Of a stretch of DNA of 64,000 bases, positions 41,635 through 50,599 are shown piece by piece. The notes beneath the pieces were generated by a model, which saw nothing but the letters and a program-made list of their open reading frames with translations, was not told the DNA's origin and ran no database searches. The stretch's first letter is position 1; every line of letters starts with the position of its first letter. This DNA is from Nocardia brasiliensis ATCC 700358 (GTDB taxonomy: Bacteria > Actinomycetota > Actinomycetes > Mycobacteriales > Mycobacteriaceae), in contig NC_018681.1 in NCBI RefSeq assembly GCF_000250675.2, positions 62,001 through 126,000 on the forward strand, given 5' to 3'. The position numbers and the translations under genes are program-made.

Positions 41635-42326
41635 GTACCGCACCGGATTCCGACCGCAAGATCGGCCCGGCCAAGTTGGTGCTGGTCCGGCACGGCGAGA
41701 CCGAGGGCAACGTCGCGAAGTTGCTCGACACCAAGGTGCCCGGCCTGCCGCTCACCGAACGCGGTGCGGCACAGGCGAAGACGTTCGGCGAGACCCTGCT
41801 GACCCCGCCGCGCGTGCTGTTCTGCTCGGCGGCGCTGCGCGCCCGGCAGACCGCGGGCTACATCGAGGCCGCGACCGGGGTGCCCGCCACCGTCCTGGAT
41901 AACCTGCAGGAGGTGCAGGCCGGTGACCTGGAGGGGTTGCACAGCGAGGAAGCGCACCTGTTCTTCCAGCGCATATACCGCGCCTGGCACGAGGGCGACC
42001 TGGACGAACGCATTCCGGGCGGGGAATCCGGCAACGACATCCTGGCCCGGTTCTTCCCCGTGATCGAAGACCTACGCGAGCGCTACCTGTCCGGCTCCGG
42101 CGAAGGCGACGTCCTGCTGGTGAACCACGGTGCCGCCATGCGCCTGGTCTCCCGCTACCTGGCCGACGTCCGCCCGCCCTTCACCACGAACAACCACCTC
42201 GACAACACCGAAACCATCGAACTGGTCCCGCTCCCCGATGGCGGCTGGAGTTGCATCCGCTGGGGCCGTTTCACCCCACCCTTCGGCTACGACGTCTCGC
42301 CCACCCCCGACGACCCGATGGGCTGA
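41631..42326 (+). CDS. Histidine phosphatase family protein (phosphoglycerate mutase-like)
   Basis: 231 residues from GTG 41631. LVLVRHGETEGN catalytic motif, SAALRARQTAGYIE, and LLVNHGAAMRLV with the second His. It sits in an operon with pheA, as its counterpart does in mycobacteria (Rv3837c, from memory). Phosphatase rather than true mutase is likely, substrate unknown. Confidence 0.9.
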   Translation: MSTAPDSDRKIGPAKLVLVRHGETEGNVAKLLDTKVPGLPLTERGAAQAKTFGETLLTPPRVLFCSAALRARQTAGYIEAATGVPATVLDNLQEVQAGDLEGLHSEEAHLFFQRIYRAWHEGDLDERIPGGESGNDILARFFPVIEDLRERYLSGSGEGDVLLVNHGAAMRLVSRYLADVRPPFTTNNHLDNTETIELVPLPDGGWSCIRWGRFTPPFGYDVSPTPDDPMG

Positions 42327-42369
42327 CTCCAGCCTGCCGCACGAGCGTGCCTCGCGCGCGAATTCACCT

Positions 42370-42400
42370 CCCGCGCACCATTTCGCGTCCCGCGCGCACA
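42370..42400. repeat. Partial copy of the dispersed palindrome
   Basis: CCCGCGCACCATTTCG and CCCGCGCGCAC resemble the left arm of the palindrome at 57426-57497 with small indels. Confidence 0.45.
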
Positions 42401-42459
42401 ATTGCTGACCATTCCGCGCGCACCGAACTGAAACGCGCGCGTCGCGCGGCAGATCACGC

Positions 42460-43201
42460 TGCCAGTCGCACCAAGCGACAGCTAGGTCCCAGGCCCACAG
42501 AGCGTGCACCCTGTTCACAGCGGTTGTATGCCCTGTGAACCGTGTGGATCGTCTGTGAACCCGCCCCGCGGCGGTTCGTACGCAGCGCGCACTCAGGACG
42601 CGGCGAGGTGCACACCGTGCACGGCCCGCCGCCAGCCGCACGGTGGGTCCGCCCCGCGACGTTCGTGCGCAGCGCGGCACTCAGGACGCGGCGGGGCACG
42701 CCGTGCACGGCCCGCCGCCAACTGCACCCAAGCGATAGATCGGCGCAGGGTCACAGAGCGTGCACCCTGTTCACAGGGGTTGTATGCCCTGTGAACCGTG
42801 TGGACTGTCTGTGGGTCCGCCCCGCGACGTTCGCGCGCAGTGGTGGCACTTAGGACTGGTGGGGTTCCGGAGAGGTGGTGCGGGTCCCGAGGACGCCGTG
42901 GGGCGCACACCGTGCACGGCCCCCCGCCAGTCGCATCCAAGCGACAGATGGGCGCTGGACCCACAGAGCGTGCACACGGTCCACAGGGGTTGTATGCCCT
43001 GTGAACGGTGTGGACTGTCTGTGAACCCGCCCCGCGACGGTTCGTGCGCAGCGTGTCACTCAGGACGCGGTGGGGTGCATACCGTGTACGGCCCGCTGAC
43101 AGTGGCACCCAAGCGACAGATAGGTGCGGACCCACAGCGCGTGCATACGGCTCACGGGTTGTATGCCCTGTGAACGGTGTGGACTGTCTGTGAAACCCGC
43201 C
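42460..43201. repeat. Tandem repeat array with hairpin cores beside espG
   Basis: Four degenerate units of about 170-256 bp (core TTGTATG at 42524, 42780, 42990 and 43159). Each carries an inverted repeat GTTCACAGGG...CCCTGTGAAC (perfect at 42769-42796) inside outer CACAGA/TCTGTG arms, then CCGCCCCGCGACGGTTCG, CACTCAGGACGCGG and CACCGTGCACGGCCCGC. A nested ~85-bp duplication lies in the first unit. ORFs exist on both strands but change length between units. Gap 42327-43250 has no other feature except the repeat at 42370. Confidence 0.85.
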
Positions 43202-43250
43202 CCGAACCTCAACCGTCAGCCGCGCGGCAAGCCACCAGCGACAACCCCCG

Positions 43251-44081
43251 CTAACCCTGCTGCGGTTTGGCCGGGAACTCTTCTCGCTCCGGCAGCCCAC
43301 TGATCAAGTCCTGCAACGCCGTTCGCAACCGACCCGGGGTCCCCGGACTCAGCGACGTCCATTTCACGCCGTCGTCGGATTTGCTGGCGGTGGCGAGGAA
43401 ACGCCCGGAGCGGGTGTTGAATACGGCGATGTGGTTGTCGGTGACGTCGCGGGTGCCGTCGCCGTAGACGACGCCGACGATTTCGGCGTGCGAATGGATC
43501 TGCACCATCGCGGAGGCGAGGGTTTGCGCATCGCGTGGCGGGGTGCCGACTTTCGCGAGCCGGTTGGCGGTGGCGGCCGCGTCACCGGTGTCGTCGAAAA
43601 TCGGAACGAGCTGTTCGGTCGGCGCGTTCATGCCGGTCAGGTCGAGCGGTTCGGCAGGGCCGAGCGCCGCGATCACCGGGCCGGGCAGGTCGTCTTCGAC
43701 CTCGTCGATCACGTAGGACTGCGGCCCGCGCAGGGCGACGGTGACAACATCGTCGCCCTTTGCGAGACACATGCGACTCATCGCACCGTCCACATGCAGC
43801 CGTAGCGCGACCACCCAGTGCGGTCGGTACAGCGCCTGCAGCCGGTCTTCGAGTTCGTGATGCACCGCGTCACCGATCAGCAGTTCCCGATCGGCGAGCG
43901 ACTGAGCGGCCACGGCCATCGCTGCGTCGTGGTCGGCCACGTTGTCGTATTGCCCGCGCGCGTCCAACACGACGGGGACCTCGTCGATCTCCAGTTTCTC
44001 CAGGAGGAACTGCATCTCGTCGAGCGACAGCACAACCGACTTCAGCAGTGACGGGCCGCGGCCCGCACCCAGTACGGTCAC
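43251..44081 (-). CDS. espG: EspG-family ESX secretion-associated chaperone
   Basis: 276 residues, normal length. EspG features: VVLSLDEMQFLLEKLEI at the N-terminus, HWVVALRLHVDGAMSRM, and RTALQDLISGLPEREEFPA near the C-terminus. EspG proteins bind PE-PPE heterodimers in the cytosol and deliver them to the ESX machine. GTG start overlaps the PPE stop (GTGA). No Ecc/Myc secretion genes are in the window, so export would use a system elsewhere. Confidence 0.88.
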   Translation of the reverse strand: MTVLGAGRGPSLLKSVVLSLDEMQFLLEKLEIDEVPVVLDARGQYDNVADHDAAMAVAAQSLADRELLIGDAVHHELEDRLQALYRPHWVVALRLHVDGAMSRMCLAKGDDVVTVALRGPQSYVIDEVEDDLPGPVIAALGPAEPLDLTGMNAPTEQLVPIFDDTGDAAATANRLAKVGTPPRDAQTLASAMVQIHSHAEIVGVVYGDGTRDVTDNHIAVFNTRSGRFLATASKSDDGVKWTSLSPGTPGRLRTALQDLISGLPEREEFPAKPQQG

Positions 44082-45262
44082 TTAGCCGCCGCTCCGGCGG
44101 GTTCGGCGCCGATCACTCCGTCCGCGGCGTAGCGGCCGTCGTTGAAGTGCTCGGTCGAGCGCAGGTAGTCCTGGCTCTTGTGCTCGGACTCGTCGTCCTC
44201 GTCGCGCACCTGGTTGCCCAGCAGCGGGCTGCCGTGCGCACCGTTGTTGTTGCGGACCGGCGCGCCGGTGGGCTGTGCCACCGCGTTGTTCTCGACGACG
44301 GCGGCCGTGGCGGGTGCGCCGCCTGCCGCGCTGCCCGCGCCCCAACCCTCGGGGAGCTTCAGCGAACCGTTGCCGAACGACACCGTGCTGCCGCCGAGGG
44401 ACGCGGACCGGGTCGCGGACGACGCGGCGGCAGCCGCCAGGCCTGCCCCGCCGACCATCGAAGCCGGTGCCGCTGCGGTGATTCCGGGCGCGGCGACCGC
44501 GCTGGTGACGGCCGAGACCGCCTGCGAGCCGATGGTGCCCACGGTGGATACACCGGTGGTCGCCACCGAACCCGCGACGTTCGCCACCTGCGTCGCGGCG
44601 CTCACCACGGCCGGGTTGTTGACCAGCGCACCGGCCGCGGAGATCGCGGTCTGCACCGGGTCGGCGTTGGTGGTGCTCTGCGCGGCCTGCTCGGCGCCGC
44701 CCGCGTTCGCCTGGCCCGCGCCGTGCGCGATCGCGGGCGGGTTGATGAACTCACCCGGCGTCACGACCATCGCGGTGGTGGCGGCCTCGTAGGTTTCCAT
44801 GGTCAGCGCGGCGCGCAGATCGAGCGCGGCCTTCGCGGCCTCGGCCGCCTCGGCGGTGCCGTTGAGCACGCCGCCGGTCGAGTAGGCGGCGACGCGGGCC
44901 GCGTCGACGGCCGCGATCTCCGGGATGCTCGGCATGGCGATCGACGCCACGGTGTAGGCGATCGCGTTCGAGGCCGCCTTCGAGCTCATGGTGGCCGCCA
45001 TGACGCCCTGCTGTTCGGCCCAGCCGACGAAGCCGGTCAGCTTGGACAGCGCCGAGATGCCGTTGAGGCCCTGCATGCCGACACCGAGCTCGGCCATCAC
45101 GCGGGCGACGGTCGCGGTGGCGTCGATCCAGGCGGCGGTCAGGCCACCCCACGCGGTGGCGGCGGCCGAGATCGGCACGGCATGCGCGCCCGCGTTGAGC
45201 GCGATCGAGTTTCCTTCTGCCATACGGGGCAGCCAGAACACCCCGGTGATTCCTGCGGTCAT
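44078..45262 (-). CDS. PPE family protein
   Basis: 394 residues from ATG 45262 (GGGGAG 6 nt upstream). The N-terminal helical domain begins GITGVFWLPRMAEGNSIALN and has PISAAATAWGGLTAAW, the WxG-type turn of PPE proteins, although the literal PPE triplet is absent. The C-terminal 220 residues are Ala/Gly/Val-rich low-complexity with an acidic EDDESEHKSQDY stretch near the end. Pairs with the PE protein 43 nt upstream. Confidence 0.85.
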   Translation of the reverse strand: MTAGITGVFWLPRMAEGNSIALNAGAHAVPISAAATAWGGLTAAWIDATATVARVMAELGVGMQGLNGISALSKLTGFVGWAEQQGVMAATMSSKAASNAIAYTVASIAMPSIPEIAAVDAARVAAYSTGGVLNGTAEAAEAAKAALDLRAALTMETYEAATTAMVVTPGEFINPPAIAHGAGQANAGGAEQAAQSTTNADPVQTAISAAGALVNNPAVVSAATQVANVAGSVATTGVSTVGTIGSQAVSAVTSAVAAPGITAAAPASMVGGAGLAAAAASSATRSASLGGSTVSFGNGSLKLPEGWGAGSAAGGAPATAAVVENNAVAQPTGAPVRNNNGAHGSPLLGNQVRDEDDESEHKSQDYLRSTEHFNDGRYAADGVIGAEPAGAAAK

Positions 45263-45305
45263 GCGTTTCTCCCCTTGCTTGTTCTTTTGTGCTGTGCCCG
45301 CAGGC

Positions 45306-45626
45306 TTAGGCGATAGTGGAGCTGACGGCACCGATCGTGCCGGCCCGGACGACGTCCTCACCGATGTGCGTGACGAGCTGGGAACGCAGCGTCGCGGCCG
45401 CGTGGTGCAGCTCGAGGATGCCCTGGGCGACGGCCTGATCGTGCGTGGCGGCGCCCTTGTTGAGGTGGTTTGCGGCGTGCAGCGAGACCTCGTCCATACC
45501 GGAGGGGATGACATGCGTCGCGGGCGCGGTGAGCGCGGCGGCGGCGGCCAGCCGGTCGGCGAGCAGATCCAGCTCGGCGGCGGCGGCGAGGACGACTTCG
45601 GGTGCGACTAGTACGTGGCCAACCAT
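45306..45626 (-). CDS. PE family protein
   Basis: 106 residues, a bare PE helical hairpin. PE residues at positions 9-10 (LVAPEVVLAAAAELD) and ATHDQAVAQGILELH in the second helix. AAGGAG lies 7 nt before ATG. There is no Tyr in the protein, so the usual YxxxD/E secretion signal is missing. First gene of the PE-PPE-espG cassette. Confidence 0.85.
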   Translation of the reverse strand: MVGHVLVAPEVVLAAAAELDLLADRLAAAAALTAPATHVIPSGMDEVSLHAANHLNKGAATHDQAVAQGILELHHAAATLRSQLVTHIGEDVVRAGTIGAVSSTIA

Positions 45627-45785
45627 GACTCGACTCCTTCTAGTGGCGGCTATGGGGCGGAACCACGAGAATTCCCCCTTCGAGTGATAGGACGCGACAG
45701 CCAGGCAATCGGTTCCATCGAATCCCCTAAAGTTTCTTCCCTGCTCACCCCAACTGCAACCGCACTCATACAGCTGGGGTAAAGA

Positions 45786-46136
45786 CTAGCCCCATCCCAG
45801 CTCATGCAGGCGGTCTTCGTCAATGCCGAAATAGTGCGCTATCTCATGGATCACCGTGATCGCCACCTCCTCGACCACCTCGTTCTCATCCGCACAGATC
45901 GCCAAGATGGAGTCGCGATAGATGGTCACCGTGTCGGGCAACGAGCCGCCGTAATGGCTGTCTCGTTCGGTCAGCGCGATGCCTTGATACAAACCGAGCA
46001 GATGTGGATCCTCCGAATTGCGAGGTTCGATCAGCACAACCACATTATCGATGGCGCGGGACAGCTCCGGCGGGATCCGATCGAGCGCGTCGCCGACCAA
46101 TTCCTCGAACCGGTCCTCGGACATGGAGACCGACAT
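45786..46136 (-). CDS. Zincin-like metallopeptidase family protein
   Basis: 116 residues. Zinc site HEIAHYFGIDEDRLHELG (HExxH plus downstream acidic/His). Family PF06262; small soluble proteins with unproven peptidase activity. It precedes the septum protein gene's stop by 9 bp in the opposite reading order (downstream gene of the pair); Rv3836 counterpart from memory. Start ATG 46136 or the ATG four codons later. Confidence 0.9.
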   Translation of the reverse strand: MSVSMSEDRFEELVGDALDRIPPELSRAIDNVVVLIEPRNSEDPHLLGLYQGIALTERDSHYGGSLPDTVTIYRDSILAICADENEVVEEVAITVIHEIAHYFGIDEDRLHELGWG

Positions 46137-46145
46137 CGTCGTGGA

Positions 46146-47282
46146 CTACCTCGGCTGGGGTTGCGGCGGCAGCGGCGCGGCGCCGGGCAGCGGCGTCGGC
46201 GTGGACCGGCCGGTGTTCGGCGGCGGTTCCGGCGCCTGGCCGTTGATCAGGATGTCGCCCTTGGCCGAACCGGTGATCGGCGCGAAGCCTTCCCGGTCGG
46301 CCCCCTTGCCGACCATGCAGTCCAGCTTGCGGCTGCCGGCCAGCCAGCTGCGGGCGTCCAGGTAGTCGAAGAACAAGGTGAGGGTCTTGTTGCGGATCAC
46401 GTCGGGTCCGCCGAGGTAGTCCGAGGACGTGCGCGCGCACTCGTCCTCGACGAACCGGTCCTGCTCCTCTTTGGCGGGCGGACCGCCCTGGAAGCGCTGG
46501 CCGAGGTCGATGGTGGAGACCACCTCGACCGCGTGCACCTGCGAGCAGTCCACCGGGTCGGTGGGCAGGCTCTGGTTGATGCCCAGGCAGACGCCGGGGC
46601 CGTAGACCTTCGACTGATCGTGCTGGGTGGCGCTGCCGGTCGAGGCGGGGGTGCCCGCGCTCGCCGCGTACTGCAAGCCGCAGCGCAGCGTGCGGTCCCC
46701 GTGCTGCCAGCCGTCCGGGCTCGGGTACATCAGCCCGACGATGTAGCGCCCGCGCGGATCGAACCGCCCGCCCAGGTACTCCTGCACCGCGGGCACGCAG
46801 TGCTCTTCCTTCAGTTCGGTGAGCCGCAGCGAGTCGGGGAAGCGGGCGCCGGTCGCGAATTCCTTGCCCGGGTACTTGCTCATGTCGACATCGGCCGCGA
46901 CCTCGAACATGTGCTTCGCGTCGCAGCGCACCTTGACCAGATCGGAGTGGTCCGGCTTGGACCAGCTCAGGCAATCACCCTTGACCGCGGTGCCGAACTC
47001 CTTGTCGACCACCGGCTCGGCCGGCGAGCCCGGCGTGTGTGCCTCGAGCCCCTTGTTGTCGAAGCCGGTGACGAACAGCGTCACAAGCGCCGCGACGACC
47101 GCGCCCGCGGCGACCAGCAGCAGGCCCCAGCGCAGGGTGGGCGCGGGCAGCGCGGTCTCGCCGGTGAACACGCCACGCACCGAGTCGAACACGCGCCGCG
47201 CCCCGGCGGGGCGGGACGGCTTGCCGCGCGTGGGGAACCGGCTCGACGGGTCGGACTGGGGCTCATGATCGGAAGGGGACAT
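46146..47282 (-). CDS. Septum formation family protein
   Basis: 378 residues. Cytoplasmic basic N-terminus, one transmembrane helix at residues 51-74, then an extracellular domain with paired Cys (KGDCLSW, KVRCDAKHMFEVA, CGLQYAAS, CLGINQSLPTDPVDCSQVHAVEVV) characteristic of the Septum_form family. It probably works at the cell envelope during division; function untested. Rv3835 counterpart from memory. Confidence 0.88.
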   Translation of the reverse strand: MSPSDHEPQSDPSSRFPTRGKPSRPAGARRVFDSVRGVFTGETALPAPTLRWGLLLVAAGAVVAALVTLFVTGFDNKGLEAHTPGSPAEPVVDKEFGTAVKGDCLSWSKPDHSDLVKVRCDAKHMFEVAADVDMSKYPGKEFATGARFPDSLRLTELKEEHCVPAVQEYLGGRFDPRGRYIVGLMYPSPDGWQHGDRTLRCGLQYAASAGTPASTGSATQHDQSKVYGPGVCLGINQSLPTDPVDCSQVHAVEVVSTIDLGQRFQGGPPAKEEQDRFVEDECARTSSDYLGGPDVIRNKTLTLFFDYLDARSWLAGSRKLDCMVGKGADREGFAPITGSAKGDILINGQAPEPPPNTGRSTPTPLPGAAPLPPQPQPR

Positions 47283-47371
47283 CGCGATCCATCATGGCAG
47301 TCTCCGGCCCGCGGTGCCACGACCTGGTCTGATCAGACCTCTGCGCGCGGAACCCCGCAGCGCGCACGCGC

Positions 47372-49072
47372 TCACCCGCGCAGCGCGGACCAGAAGATGC
47401 CGGGGATCCGGGCCGGGTTGCCGGTGGCGTAGAACTCGGTGAGCTTGCGCCCGGTCGCCGCCGCGGTGGTGTTGCCGACGAACCACGGCGGCTTCGGCGA
47501 GAGCGCCAGTTCGCCGTGCAGCACCGAGCGCGGCGCGGGGCGGAACGGACCGCGCACCACCGTGCGTTCCACGTCGTCGAGCAGGAACGCGTTGTGCACC
47601 ACGCCGATCCCGCTCTGCACGTCGTCGAGCGTGTGCCCGGGGAACGCGCCCCACGAGGCGCGCGGCGCCAGGAAGGCGAGCCCGGTCCACGCGTTCACCG
47701 CGATCGCGCCGTAGCGCAGCTGCTCGAGCGCGCGGTCGAAGCCCGCGCCGAGGTCGCGAATCGTCGTGGGGTGCGCGAGCACGTTGGCGCCGAGCGTGCC
47801 GGTGAGCTCGGTGTTCGCGAATTCGACCGCGCGCGAGAGGAATTCGGTGCCCGCGTACGGCAGTTCGACCACGCCGAGCACCGGCGAGAAGTATTCCGTG
47901 CGCAGCAGCGGGGTGTCGGTGAGCGGTACCTGTTCGACCAGCACCCGCCCGCCCTCGACCTGCGCGGCCGCGGGATAGGCGGCCAGCGCGTCGGCCACCC
48001 GGGTGTCGCTGCCGGGGTAGTACGGGGTGCGTTGCGGCGCCTGCGCGAGCGCCGTGCGCAGTTCGGCCAGGAACTCGTCCTTGAGATGCCAGTCCTTGCT
48101 CAGCACGAGCGCCTGCGCGGCGACGCAGTTGTAGCCGCCGTTGTGCAGCCGCTGGGTGGCCACGTGCTCGGCCTGGTAGCGCAGATCCGCGTCGGACCAT
48201 GCGCCGGGCACCACGATGGTCGGCGACACCCCGCCGAGTTCGCTGGTGATCGGCTTGTCCAGCAGCGGCCGGCGGTCCTTCTTCCGTTCCAGTCCTTCCG
48301 GTCCCGGCCCCCACACGATCGCATCGTGCGTGTGCGCGCTGCCGGTCATGTGCACGTGCGCGACGTCGCCGTGGTGCACCAGGTATCGGCCGGTCTCCGC
48401 GCCGCCGGTGACGATGCGCAGCACCCCCAGCTCGCACAGCGGCGCGAAGACCATCTCGAACACCGTGAACAGCGGGTCGGTGATCGGGTTCAGCTTCAGC
48501 AGGACGACGCGGTTGTGCGCGTACAGCTCGTACAGCGCGTCCAGCGGCGGAATCGAGGTGATGTTGCCCGCCCCGAGCACCACCCCGATGCCCGCGGTCG
48601 CGCTCGGATCGAGTTGAGCGAGTCCGGCGCGCCGGCGCGCGGTGTCGGCATCGACGCCGGGACGCAGCCACACCTCGCCCTCGAAACCGTTGAGCAGCAA
48701 TCGGTCATAGGCGCTGTGCGGCAGGATCGGCACCGCGACGCGATCGCCGGGCGCGGTCCGCACCGCGACGCCGTCGAGCGGGCTGCGCCCCTCTTCCAGC
48801 GCGGCCAGCGTCGCGGACAGGGCGGCGGTGGCCTGCAACAGGGTGAGCGGGCCGGACATCCACTCCTCGCCGACCAGCGGCGAATCCTCGGCCAAGCCTT
48901 TGATGGTCCGGGCGGCGCGCACCCAGTCGCCGGCGAAGCGGCCGGTTCTGGTGTTGATGTCGTCGAGCAGTTCGCGGCGCCGGCGCAGCGAGGTCTGGGC
49001 CCAGGCCTTCTCGCCCGCGGTCAGCTCGGTCAACGCCTCATCGATCGCGGCTTCATCGAAAGTTGTGCCCAT
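47372..49072 (-). CDS. Aldehyde dehydrogenase family protein
   Basis: 566 residues from ATG 49072. ALDH elements: GAGNITSIPPLDALYELY, HMTGSAHTHDAIVWG, Glu in SELGGVSPTIV, and catalytic Cys in GGYNCVAAQALVL. The long N-terminal half (about 200 residues before the NAD site) is typical of a divergent actinobacterial ALDH group, possibly acting on fatty or acyl aldehydes. Divergent from serS; inserted relative to the mycobacterial order. Confidence 0.88.
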   Translation of the reverse strand: MGTTFDEAAIDEALTELTAGEKAWAQTSLRRRRELLDDINTRTGRFAGDWVRAARTIKGLAEDSPLVGEEWMSGPLTLLQATAALSATLAALEEGRSPLDGVAVRTAPGDRVAVPILPHSAYDRLLLNGFEGEVWLRPGVDADTARRRAGLAQLDPSATAGIGVVLGAGNITSIPPLDALYELYAHNRVVLLKLNPITDPLFTVFEMVFAPLCELGVLRIVTGGAETGRYLVHHGDVAHVHMTGSAHTHDAIVWGPGPEGLERKKDRRPLLDKPITSELGGVSPTIVVPGAWSDADLRYQAEHVATQRLHNGGYNCVAAQALVLSKDWHLKDEFLAELRTALAQAPQRTPYYPGSDTRVADALAAYPAAAQVEGGRVLVEQVPLTDTPLLRTEYFSPVLGVVELPYAGTEFLSRAVEFANTELTGTLGANVLAHPTTIRDLGAGFDRALEQLRYGAIAVNAWTGLAFLAPRASWGAFPGHTLDDVQSGIGVVHNAFLLDDVERTVVRGPFRPAPRSVLHGELALSPKPPWFVGNTTAAATGRKLTEFYATGNPARIPGIFWSALRG

Positions 49073-49150
49073 CCGGCAACTATGCCCGGGCGATTCGGCC
49101 GGTGGTTTACATCCTGGGATATCGGCGTGAAACAACAATCCCCAGACCAT

Positions 49151-49156
49151 TAGGCT
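49151..49156 (+). promoter_or_regulatory. serS: -10 element of serS
   Basis: TAGGCT, 8 nt, then ATG 49165; GTG 49159 lies between. Probably leaderless. Confidence 0.5.
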
Positions 49157-49164
49157 CAGTGCCC

Positions 49165-50427
49165 ATGATCGACCTCCGATTCCTGCGGGACAACCCCGAC
49201 GCGGTCCGTGCCTCGCAGCGCGCCCGCGGCGAAGACCCCGCCCTCGTCGATGCCCTGCTCGAGGCCGACGCGGCGCGCCGCGCCGCCGTCGCCACCGCCG
49301 ACAACCTGCGTGCCGAGCACAAGGCGATGGGCAAGGTGATCGGTAAGGCGAGTAAAGAGGAACGGCCCGCCCTGCTCGCGCAGGCGCAGGAGATGTCGCA
49401 GCAGGTCAAGGATGCCGAGGTCGCGCAGAACGCGGCCGACGCCGACCTCGACGCCGCCCAGCGCGCGATCTCGAACGTCGTGCAGGAGGGCGCGCCGGCC
49501 GGCGGCGAGGACGACTACGTCGTCCTGGAAACCATCGGCAAGCCAAAGGAATTCGACTTCGAGCCGAAGGACCATGTGGCGCTCGGCGATGCGCTCGGGC
49601 TGTTCGACATGGAACGCGGCGCGAAGGTGTCGGGCGCGCGCTTCTACTTCATGACCGGTTACGGCGCGCTGCTCCAGCTCGGTCTGTTGCAGCTGGCGGC
49701 CCAGCGCGCGGTCGCCAACGGCTTCACCATGATGATCCCGCCGGTGCTGGTGCGGCCCGAGATCATGGCGGGCACCGGGTTCCTCGGGCAGCACTCGGCC
49801 GAGGTCTATCACCTCGAAGAGGACGACCTGTACCTGGTCGGCACCTCGGAGGTGCCGCTGGCCGGCTACCACTCGGATGAGATCCTCGATCTGAGCGACG
49901 GGCCGAAGCGGTATGCGGGTTGGTCGACCTGTTTCCGGCGGGAGGCGGGTAGCTACGGCAAGGACACCCGCGGCATCATCCGGGTGCACCAGTTCGACAA
50001 GATCGAGATGTTCGTCTTCACCACGCCGGAGCAGGCCGACGCCGAGCACAAGCGGTTGCTCGCCTGGGAGCAGGACATGCTCGCCGCTGTCGAGGTGCCT
50101 TACCGGGTCATCGACGTCGCCGCAGGCGATCTCGGCAGCTCGGCCGCGCGGAAGTTCGACTGCGAGGCCTGGGTGCCGACCCAGCAGACCTACCGGGAAC
50201 TCACCTCGACCTCGAACTGCACCACCTTCCAGGCCCGCCGCCTCGCCGTGCGCTACCGCGACGAGAACGGAAAGCCGCAGATCGCAGCCACTTTGAACGG
50301 CACGCTGGCGACGACACGCTGGATCGTGGCGATCCTGGAGAACCACCAGCAGGCCGACGGTTCGGTGCGGGTGCCCGCCGCGCTGGTGCCGTTCGTCGGC
50401 ACCGAGGTGCTGACCCCGCCGCGGTGA
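49165..50427 (+). CDS. serS: Seryl-tRNA synthetase
   Basis: 420 residues. N-terminal coiled-coil tRNA-binding arm (residues about 30-105), then class II core: TSEVPLAGYH, motif 2 CFRREAGSYGKDTRGIIRVHQF (landmarks FRREAG and RVHQF), motif 3 NGTLATTRWIVAILEN. Essential enzyme charging tRNA-Ser and tRNA-Sec. Full length. Confidence 0.97.
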   Translation: MIDLRFLRDNPDAVRASQRARGEDPALVDALLEADAARRAAVATADNLRAEHKAMGKVIGKASKEERPALLAQAQEMSQQVKDAEVAQNAADADLDAAQRAISNVVQEGAPAGGEDDYVVLETIGKPKEFDFEPKDHVALGDALGLFDMERGAKVSGARFYFMTGYGALLQLGLLQLAAQRAVANGFTMMIPPVLVRPEIMAGTGFLGQHSAEVYHLEEDDLYLVGTSEVPLAGYHSDEILDLSDGPKRYAGWSTCFRREAGSYGKDTRGIIRVHQFDKIEMFVFTTPEQADAEHKRLLAWEQDMLAAVEVPYRVIDVAAGDLGSSAARKFDCEAWVPTQQTYRELTSTSNCTTFQARRLAVRYRDENGKPQIAATLNGTLATTRWIVAILENHQQADGSVRVPAALVPFVGTEVLTPPR

Positions 50428-50586
50428 CGACGCCCAACGTTCGCTGCGCACACCGGGTTTGACCGGATCGGCCGGGTCCGGTGTGGAACCCTGCGCACGG
50501 TCCGAATATGTTTCGTGTCCGTGAATAGCTACCTGTTCGCCATGCCGGATTCACGGGATGTGGCAACCGTCGGGATTCGTTGTGTC

Positions 50587-50592
50587 TAGGCT
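50587..50592 (+). promoter_or_regulatory. -10 element of the GGDEF/EAL gene
   Basis: TAGGCT, 7 nt, then GTG 50600; selects that start over the ATG at 50558. Confidence 0.5.
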
Positions 50593-50599
50593 GTTCCCC

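Noticed and set aside
42460..43201. CRISPR array
   Set aside because: Units are long and degenerate, not short identical repeats with unique equal-size spacers, and no cas gene is nearby. The same applies to 31723-32122.
42593..43300. 235-residue minus-strand frame over the repeat array
   Set aside because: It is made of repeated translated units whose frame and length vary between copies; no start/RBS and no family. Treated as non-coding repeat.
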